Below, one piece after another: positions 57,068-64,000 of a stretch of DNA of 64,000 nt. The notes beneath the pieces are model-generated. The model made no database searches. It saw only the letters and a program-made list of their open reading frames with translations, and was not told the DNA's origin. The translations under genes were made by a program, and so were the position numbers. The stretch is from Channallabes apus (taxonomy: Eukaryota; Chordata; Actinopteri; Siluriformes; Clariidae): the NCBI GenBank assembly GCA_030522415.1, contig CM060125.1, forward strand, positions 1,966,901 through 2,030,900. The letters are read 5' to 3'. How positions within the stretch are numbered: the stretch's first letter is position 1; each line of letters opens with the position of its first letter.

Positions 57068-60000
57068 AAACACTTATGTGTCTGGATTTATTTTTACTTT
57101 TTTTATATAGATAAAGTACAGGTTAGTTTGTTTTATTTTTACTTTATATTTTGTATTAATTATTTTTATGTATTTTTTGGGGGGGGCTGTAGAAAGAATA
57201 ATTTGAGTTTCCATTATTTCTTATGGGAAAATTACATTTGGTTTACGAGCCCGCTTCCGGGAATGAATTACGCTCGTAATCCAAGGTTCCACTTTAATTA
57301 AAAAAAAATATTTTAAACAGTATCATGCACAGATCTATACATTTTACACTGTGTTATCATGCCAGAACTGACCTACTGGAAAAATATTGGGTGGATCTGA
57401 TCCACTGGTGTATTTTTATCACTTATGTTCACTGACATGATAAGTATTCTTGATATGACATGACATGCTTCACATAACAAGCACTATGGATTCCTAGTCA
57501 ATACTCAGAGCCCTCACTCCTCTCACCACTCATCGACATCCTGCTTTATCCTGCATACAGGGTACAGGAGCCTGCCATCCCATACCAGGATATAGGGCGC
57601 AAGGCGGGGTACACCCTGGACATTATGCCAATCCATCGCAGGGCACACATTTAAATACTCACATGCTCATTCACACACTATGGGTAATTTGGAAACACCA
57701 ATTAGCCTAACCTGCACATGGGAGAAAACCCACCAAGCAGGAACATGCAAACTCCATGCACACAGACCTGAAGCGGGAATCGAACCTGGACCCTGAAGAT
57801 GCACGGTGACTGTGCTAACCAGTAAGCCACTATGCTGCCAATACTCTAAGCTGTGCTCTTAATACTGTATAGAAAAACAATATTGCCATAACCATGCATA
57901 CATGTAATATGATATACTGTTGTTCTTAATCAGGTGGCAGAGTGGAAGTGAAGATCAAATACGATTACTAATTTATTCTTGAGCACGAATTACCACCTGT
58001 GTGGCGTTTCACATGTCTACATGGACCTCACACTCATGTGTTCCCTGGACTGAAACTGAATCCACCACCACCCTGACCAGGATAAAGGGTTTATTAAGAA
58101 TGAACAAATTATTGTTATTAATTTTCTGTCAACATAAACTACAATAATAAAAAACCTCACCCTATAAGCATCTACTTTTCCTTGTCCTGTTAGTCTATTA
58201 AGGACTTCTCGGGCCACCTGCATGCCAGTAACTGTTGTGAGGAACTGTTTACATTCCACGCTGTCAGTGTTCAACCAGCCAAGCAGAGCTACCTGGATTT
58301 AACAAAACACACAAATTAACAGTTAATAGATCAGTATCATCATCAGAAGCATGCTATTCTCATGATGGCAGAGTAACATTACATTGCACGCAATCATTGT
58401 ACAGGTCCTTCTCAAAAAATTAGCATATTGTGATAAAGATCATTATTTTCTGTAATGTACTGATAAACATTAGACTTTCATATATTTTAGATTCATTACA
58501 CACAAACTGAAGTAGTTCAAGCCTTTTATTGTTTTAATATTGATGATTGTGGCATACAGCTCATGAAAACCCAAAATCCCTATCTCAAAAAAGTAGCATA
58601 TCATGAAAAGGTTCTCTAAACGAGCTATTAACCTAATCATCTGAATCAACTAATTAACTCTAAACACCTGCAAAAGATTCCTGAGGCTTTTAAAAACTCC
58701 CAGCCTGGTTCATTACTCAAAACCGCAATCATGGGTAAGACTGCCGACCTGACTGCTGTCCAGAAGGCCATCATTGACACCCTCAAGCAAGAGGGTAAGA
58801 CACAGAAAGACATTTCTGAACGAATAGGCTGTTCCCAGAGTGCTGTATCAAGGCACCTCAGTGGGAAGTCTGTGGGAAGGAAAAAGTGTGGCAGAAAACG
58901 CTGCACAACGAGAAGAGGTGACCGCGCCCTGAGGAAGATTGTGGAGAAGGACCGATTCCAGACCTTGGGGGACCTGCGGAAGCAGTGGACTGAGTCTGGA
59001 GTAGAAACATCCAGAGCCACCGTGTACAGGCGTGTGCAGGAAATGGGCTACAGGTTGCAAATTTCGCATGTCATTCGGAAATCAAGGTGCCAGAGTCTGG
59101 AGGAAGACTGGGGAGAGGGAAATGCCAAAATGCCTGAAGTCCAGTGTCAAGTACCCACAGTCAGTGATGGTCTGGGGTGCCATGTCAGCTGCTGGTGTTG
59201 GTCCACTGTGTTTTATCAAGGGCAGGGTCAATGCAGCTAGCTATCAGGAGATTTTGGAGCACTTCATGCTTCCATCTGCTGAAAAGCTTTATGGAGATGA
59301 AGATTTCATTTTTCAGCACGACCTGGCACCTGCTCACAGTGCCAAAACCACTGGTAAATGGTTTACTGACCATGGTATTACTGTGCTCAATTGGCCTGCC
59401 AACTCTCCTGACCTGAACCCCATAGAGAATCTGTGGGATATTGTGAAGAGAAAGTTGAGAGACACAAGAATCTGCAAAAGGATTCCCGACCAAGTATTGA
59501 GTGCAGAACTGAACATCATTATTTGAAGGTTGACTTTTTTTTGTATTAAAAACACTTTTCTTTTATTGGTCGGATGAAATATGCTAATTTTTTGAGATAG
59601 GGATTTTGGGTTTTCATGAGCTGTATGCCACAATCATCAATATTAAAACAATAAAAGGCTTGAACTACTTCAGTTTGTGTGTAATGAATCTAAAATATAT
59701 GAAAGTCTAATGTTTATCAGTACATTACAGAAAATAATCAACTTTATCACAATATGCTAAGTTTTTGAGAAGGACCTGTATATAGGATTGTTGGCCTTTA
59801 GATTGCTGTTTCATTAAGGTGCTTAATTGTGAATAATATAAAGATTTAATCTTTCCACCACCATCATCATTGTTATTGATATATAAGGTATATAAAATCA
59901 TTTACTACTGTAGGTAAGTTGGTTCTTTAGGCCTAAAACTCAAATTGAGAGACTGGTTAATTTGTTTAAATGTTAGATTTGTTCTCAAGCTTTATTTGAA

Positions 60001-60121
60001 AATCATATCTTTCGCTTTGATATAGTTAATAATGTTAGTTTATTGACATTATACTGACCTGCTGCATCAACTGGGCGTCTGTCATCTCAGTGCTCGAGCT
60101 CGTCGTTCTCGACTCCGCCAT
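55787..60121 (-). CDS. Unrecognised 3-exon gene encoding a 111-aa protein
   Basis: I do not recognise this product. Coding exons on the minus strand are 60121-60059 (63 nt), 58292-58161 (132 nt) and 55927-55787 (141 nt). All junctions fall between codons, with donors CAG|GTCAG and AGG|GTGAGG and acceptors AATCCAG|GTA and GAACAG|ACT. The protein starts MAESRTTSSSTEMTDAQLMQ in a good Kozak context (AAAATGG). It continues with VALLGWLNTDSVECKQFLTT and ends SVVDFVRRNPRATERELKAE through LQ-type helical sequence to DSSPLM. It has no signal peptide or membrane segment; the composition suggests a small, soluble, mostly helical protein, perhaps a complex subunit. Symmetric phase-0 exons, matching splice sites and coding-like codon use argue it is real. 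Intron 1 holds a Tc1 element; intron 2 holds a pogo-like element and a V-SINE. Confidence 0.75.
56727..57294 (+). mobile_element. pogo/Tigger-like non-autonomous element, copy 3
   Basis: 568 bp between TA dinucleotides. The left end is CAGTGGAACATCAGATTATG and the right end is CGTAATCCAAGGTTCCACTT, whose last base is mutated. It contains a long (AC)n array. Located in intron 2 of the 111-aa gene. Confidence 0.85.
57012..57061. repeat. (AC)n microsatellite
   Basis: About 24 uninterrupted AC units inside the pogo-like element. Confidence 0.97.
57531..57839 (-). mobile_element. V-SINE, reverse orientation, diverged
   Basis: Tail (CATCCTGCTTTATCCTGCAT), core (AACATGCAAACTCCATGCAC) and head (GACTGTGCTAACCAGTAAGC) recognisable; small deletions in the core. 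Located in intron 2 of the 111-aa gene. Confidence 0.88.
58402..59778 (+). mobile_element. Tc1-like transposon with long inverted repeats
   Basis: 1377 bp between TA sites (58400-58401 and 59779-59780). Left CAGGTCCTTCTCAAAAAATT and right AGTTTTTGAGAAGGACCTG are inverted; similarity extends for about 200 bp inward at each end (for example CTCATGAAAACCCAAAATCC and its complement near 59610). Lies in intron 1 of the 111-aa gene, antisense to it. Confidence 0.95.
58731..59526 (+). pseudogene. Tc1-family transposase with internal deletion
   Basis: From ATG 58731 the frame encodes the DNA-binding part (MGKTADLTAVQKAIIDTLKQ; GKTQKDISERIGCSQSAVSR; RATVYRRVQEMGYRLQI). Around 59090 it shifts frame to KCLKSSVKYPQSVMVWGAMS, skipping the region that normally carries the first catalytic Asp. 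The second Asp (FQHDLAPAHSAKTT) and the Glu (NSPDLNPIENLWDI) are present, and the frame ends at 59526. The loss of the first catalytic residue makes it inactive. Confidence 0.92.
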
Positions 60122-60689
60122 TTTACTGTGTTAAAAGATTATTATTTATTATAATAATATCTCGTTTTACATTTCCTGAAAAATGAACGACCAAATAACG
60201 TCATTAACGTTAATAAGGGTTTACATTTTCCACTCACCTCCTCTTTTAATTCCTGTTTACACAGCGGACTTCTTCTGCTTTTGGTGTTTTATGTCTGTTT
60301 GCGAACGTAAAGATGTTTTACCGCCACCTACTGGAATGGAGAGTATCAGAATTTTAAATGATCTGAAAGCAGAGAGAGAAAAAATACTACATTCTCTCAA
60401 TCAAAATTCGTTCTTCTTAAGAAATTGTATCAAGAATATAATAACTAATATATCTTCAATGCCTAACAGCGCCTTTACATTAAACTGTACTTTTACAGCA
60501 TGTCTCTTACACAGAGGGATTTCGTTGTTGTTGTTGAGTTATAAGTGCGTCTATCAGGCATTATCGCCCCCTTGTGGCCCGCCCTAATGTTGCAAAACCT
60601 AGACCTGAGACCAACACAAGCAATCCCTGACCATAGATAGCATAGCACTGCACCAACAGGCAGGGTAGGCACCAGGCATGATGGTGCAT
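60122..60689. other. Upstream region of the 111-aa gene
   Basis: Expected promoter/5'UTR of the minus-strand gene. The plus-strand ORF at 60183-60587 covers this stretch but has no recognisable product and is probably chance. Confidence 0.4.
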
Positions 60690-61140
60690 CACTTTATCCT
60701 CTTCTCTTCTTCTCTTTTTACTCTGATGCACTCATCACTCCTCATTTACCCTGAAACAGGGTAAATCTGTTCTCATCAGACCACATGATCTTTTTCCAAC
60801 TCTCCACAAATAAGTGGTTTTCTTAAGGCAGCACAGCTGTTTAGTCTCAGTCCCTTCAGTTCTCTTTCCATTGTGCATGTGGAAATACCAATAGTAAAAC
60901 ATAGTCATGAGTTCTAGTATTTTTTTTTTTTACAAATTGATTGAACTAAGCCTTTAAGTAATCTCTTGTCACACTAATTCAGGGTGTTTTTCTCGGCCAC
61001 ATCACTTCCGTCCACCATCCTTACAGGTTTTAATAACCTGTTTCATAGTCCTGACTCAATTTTAGTAGCTTCAACAGCTTTCTCCTTAGCTGTTTTCTTT
61101 TTTTTGATGCAGGACAGTAACTTGACCCTTCTGAAAAGGG
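60690..61140 (-). mobile_element. Tc1 transposase relic
   Basis: Minus-strand 60803-60749 can be read as SWKKIMWSDENRFTLF, the motif around the first catalytic Asp of Tc1 transposases. Flanking sequence is too decayed to delimit. Confidence 0.55.
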
Positions 61141-61726
61141 AGTAACATCCTAACCGCAGGATTTATCTTTTGACATCGTTAAGTGATGAGAAGCTACTCA
61201 CAGCATCAGCATCTAAGAGACAGTTGAGGTCGACAAGTTCAGTGTGGTTCAGACTTATAGGATTAAAATGGGCAGTGAATGGAATAACCCTAAACTTTGG
61301 TCTTAACTAATGCTTTACTGCTTTTCATACATATTTACATTTACAACACCTGTTTTAAGAGATTATTTATGTTTATCCTGCCCATAATCATTTCTTTCCC
61401 TTTTTTTTTTTTACAACTGACTATTAATGCTATGGCTCATGGTGTATAATGAAATGTACTGCATTATGCTTAATACATATGCAAAATCTACATCTCTACA
61501 GGATTTCTGGACTTACTAAAGATTAGTATTAAAACATAGTAACCGCATTTTACTACATAAATACACAACAAATTCTTCCACAGTAACAAAGGTCTGTATA
61601 AGTTTGAGTGGTATGAAGTCATATACCAAGCTGCTAATTTATCAGTTACAGCTGCTTACAAGGAAATTCATAGTCTTAAAATGACTGACAATACACTTAT
61701 ACCAGCACCACATGCACAGTCAAAAG

Positions 61727-62033
61727 TCCGGACACACCTTCCATGGTCGTTCTTGTTTTTTTTATTTCTTTTTACATTGTAAAACAATGCTGAACCAAAA
61801 ATATGCAATAATCTCTATTGAACAGTTGTAATGTGTCTGCTGCTTATGCTCTGTTTTTGCTGTTCCAGAAGGGCTATCATGTCTTAATATAATGATTGAT
61901 TGTGGTTGTTTCTAAACCAATTACCAAAAAAAAAATTGCATGTTAATTCATATATTTGAAATATCCAGAATTGTTTTTAAATGTTTGAAAATAAAAACAA
62001 CTGAATTAGAAGGTGTGTAAAAAAATTTTACAT
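61727..62033. mobile_element. Short Tc1-like inverted-repeat element
   Basis: Left end CAGTCAAAAGTCCGGACACACC and a matching inverted AGAAGGTGTGTAAAAAAATT near 62008-62030. About 300 bp, no coding capacity. Confidence 0.6.
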
Positions 62034-62280
62034 TCTACATCAGTTTATGACTGGGTTGAGAATAAATCACCATCCAAATAACATCTCCTCAGTGGCGTGC
62101 CCTGTCCTTTAATAGACAGCTTAAAGGGGGCCCATACTTTCATGCATAACAACCAATTAGCTGCAGAAAGTTAGTGTATGATCTTTATAGTAGGTGGACC
62201 TGACAACTCAATGGAATTAAACCTGTTAAAGATATTAACACAACTGCCTAACACTGCTTTCATTTGTAAGATTGATCAGT

Positions 62281-62286
62281 TTTATT
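62281..62286 (-). terminator. Polyadenylation signal of sdhaf1
   Basis: AATAAA on the minus strand, 72 nt beyond the sdhaf1 stop codon. Confidence 0.6.
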
Positions 62287-62357
62287 GTACAGTGTTATTC
62301 ACAGCTTAGTACCTCAGCTTCTATATACTGTATACAGAAAGTTTTTTTTCCCTTTCA

Positions 62358-62606
62358 TCAGCTGTCCTCCTTGGTCTTACTGAAGAATCCCAGCTGTTTG
62401 GTGTTTACATCTCGAAGTTGCTCCAGCTGCCGTTGGGCTCGTCGACACAAATATTCGATATGCATCACATGTGTCCTCTGGATAGCAGAGTTTGTGCGAA
62501 ATTCCTCTTGTATTCTGGGTAAAAATCCAGGTTTTTCCCGCCCAGCACGCAGGAACTGGCGGTACAAAGATAACACCTGTTTCTGAAGCTTACTGTGACG
62601 CACCAT
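62358..62606 (-). CDS. sdhaf1: Succinate dehydrogenase assembly factor 1 (LYR protein, 82 aa)
   Basis: SDHAF1 is a mitochondrial matrix LYR-motif protein that helps iron-sulfur cluster delivery to the SDHB subunit of respiratory complex II. The single-exon frame starts MVRHSKLQKQVLSLYRQFLR, with the LYR motif at residues 14-16, followed by RIQEEFRTNSAIQRTHVMHI and EYLCRRAQRQLEQL. This matches human SDHAF1 (MARHSRLQKQVLSLYR) almost residue for residue at the start. The upstream in-frame ATGs (62687 and 62675) would add a 27-residue leader that I judge to be 5'UTR, since the conserved start is at 62606. It is shorter than the 115-aa human protein because it lacks the extra C-terminus. An AATAAA follows 72 nt after the stop. 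Confidence 0.93.
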   Translation of the reverse strand: MVRHSKLQKQVLSLYRQFLRAGREKPGFLPRIQEEFRTNSAIQRTHVMHIEYLCRRAQRQLEQLRDVNTKQLGFFSKTKEDS

Positions 62607-62792
62607 AGTGCAGACTGACAGAGTGTGAAGAGAGAAACCTGCTGAAAACAAAGGGGTGACAGCATTTATATACATATATACACACACAAGACCATGTGGG
62701 TTGAGTAAATATTATAAATTTTCCCTAAATTAATAAATAAACACTTTCCCTGAAAAATAAAGTATTTCTGTAAAGTGTGATGCTCTGCTATA

Positions 62793-63625
62793 CAGTCATG
62801 GCCAAACGTTTTAAGAATGGCACAAACCGTAACCCACACATAAATGGTTTCAGGATACTTTACTGTTGGCATGAAGGTAGCGCTCATCTTCATACATTTT
62901 AAACGAGTCAGCAAAGAAGCCACGTCGCTTCAGGAAAAACAGAAGACAGACTGACATTCTACAAAAGGTACAGGGATTGGTAAGCTGAGGACTGGGCGAA
63001 AGTAATTTTCTCTGATGAATCCCCTTTCCAGTTGAGTCTTGTCCGGGGAAAAAAAGGTGAGCGCTACCATCAGTCATGTGCCAAAGACAAAAACATCATC
63101 AGAGCAAATTCTCCCAACCATCCAAGATGGTGATGAAAAATATATTTTCCAGCATGATAGAGCACCTTGCCATAAGGCACAATTGATAACTAAGTAACTC
63201 TGGAACAAAACATAGAAATTTTTGGGTCCATGGCCAGGAAACTCCCCCGACCTTAATCCCATTGAGAAAATGTGGTTCACTTCTGAAGAGGCAGGTGGAC
63301 CAAAAAAAATAAAATTCTGATGCACTCAAAGCATTGACTATGCAAGAATGGGCTGCCATTAGTCAGGGTGTGGGCCAGAATTCGACTGACACCATGCCAG
63401 AGCAAATTGCAGAGGTCTTGAAAAAAGAAGGATCAATACCGCAACTATTGACTCTTTGCATAAACGTAATGTAATTGTCAATAAAAGCCTTTGACACTCA
63501 TGAAATGCTTGTAAATATACAGTACTTCAGTATACAGTAGTAACATCTTTAAAAAGATTTAAAAAGACTGAAGCAGCTGACTTTGTGAAAGTTAATATTT
63601 GTGTCATTCTCAAAACCTTTGGTCG
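62793..63625 (+). mobile_element. Decayed Tc1-like transposon
   Basis: Left end CAGTCATGGCCAAACGTTTT after a TA; right end TTTGTGTCATTCTCAAAACC near 63598-63620 is the inner part of the matching inverted repeat, with the outermost bases lost. Plus-strand remnants read KVIFSDESPFQL near 63000-63035 (first catalytic Asp) and PRP-SH-ENVV in place of SPDLNPIEKMW near 63245-63275 (Glu region). Many stops and frameshifts. Confidence 0.8.
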
Positions 63626-63636
63626 TATACGAGCTA

Positions 63637-63708
63637 GAGCCATCAAGCACGAGAATCAAACCCTCGACCATGGAGGCTACGTGCGAACCATTAAGCCACC
63701 GTGCCACC
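63637..63708 (-). repeat. tRNA-like SINE head fragment
   Basis: Reverse orientation: GAGAATCAAACCCTCGACCA (B-box complement) and GCGAACCATTAAGCCACCGT (A-box complement). Fragment only, next to the broken end of the Tc1 relic. Confidence 0.65.
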
Positions 63709-63961
63709 TTCTTCTTTTAATACCACAAAGCCAATTTACAAATTTTTTTTTATTATGTCTTAATAAATAACACATCACATCTTAAATCAGTTCTCATTTA
63801 GGACATTTAAAACTCAGGCATGTCCATGGGGGAAATTAGTTCAGTCTTATTTATTTTACAGCAGCTATAAACAATTGTTTCTCATTAAAGTATTTAAACA
63901 ATAAAATATTTTCCAGTAAGTGTTACTGAGATACCACAAAATGAAAATACAGTCTCATGTT

Positions 63962-63985
63962 GGGGGGGGGGGGGGGGGGGGGGGG
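63962..63985. repeat. Poly-G run
   Basis: About 24 consecutive G at the very end of the window. Confidence 0.9.
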
Positions 63986-64000
63986 ATTGATTAAGGTGAC

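Noticed and set aside
60183..60587. 134-aa plus-strand frame opposite the start of the 111-aa gene
   Set aside because: No similarity, biased composition, and no splice or start context.
62607..62687. Longer sdhaf1 N-terminus
   Set aside because: The family start MxRHSxLQKQ lies at 62606; the upstream residues do not match the family and include no targeting feature I would defend.
1..64000. CRISPR arrays, operons, riboswitches, phage or plasmid functions
   Set aside because: None seen; introns, SINEs and vertebrate gene families show this is fish nuclear DNA.

Overview
The window is a piece of a teleost fish nuclear genome. The evidence is split genes with GT/AG introns, vertebrate-specific gene families, many Tc1-like transposons, DANA/HE1-type V-SINEs, an RTE-type LINE, a Ty3/gypsy element and abundant (CA)n microsatellites. 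The repeat mix suggests an ostariophysan such as a catfish or characin, but that is a guess.

Host genes, left to right. (1) 1093-1248 (+): last coding exon of a probable nectin, ending in an afadin-type PDZ ligand. (2) 15430-28774 (-): rtn2, the short reticulon-2 isoform, reconstructed here as seven coding exons and 209 aa. (3) 31445-39620 (+): ppm1n, a PP2C phosphatase, five coding exons and 433 aa. (4) 44535-46362 (-): a THIK-type two-pore potassium channel (kcnk12/kcnk13 family), two exons and 449 aa. (5) 55787-60121 (-): an unrecognised three-exon gene of 111 aa. (6) 62358-62606 (-): sdhaf1, an LYR assembly factor for succinate dehydrogenase, 82 aa. rtn2 and ppm1n are also neighbours on human 19q13. 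Adding the THIK channel gives the layout of the RTN1-PPM1A-KCNK13 and RTN4-PPM1B-KCNK12 paralogous regions, so the channel may be a third THIK ohnologue.

Most of the rest is mobile DNA. Tc1-like elements lie at 5352-6945 (almost intact, one in-frame stop), 35577-37196 and 58402-59778 (both broken), with relics at 60690-61140, 61727-62033, 62793-63625 and 41487-42042. The rtn2 intron at 16453-23659 holds a decayed Ty3/gypsy element split by an antisense RTE LINE with a 21-bp target duplication. rtn2 intron 1 holds two hAT transposase fragments and a LINE relic. Several SINE families are present, two with clear target duplications. Small inverted-repeat elements include pogo-like elements at 12834, 52701 and 56727, a TA-flanked element at 46795-47414 containing a SINE, and a 2.8-kb element with about 325-bp inverted arms at 52185-55019.

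There are no convincing tRNA, rRNA, CRISPR or prokaryotic operon features. The genes are ordinary vertebrate housekeeping or neuronal genes and form no joint pathway; their arrangement is informative for genome-duplication history.
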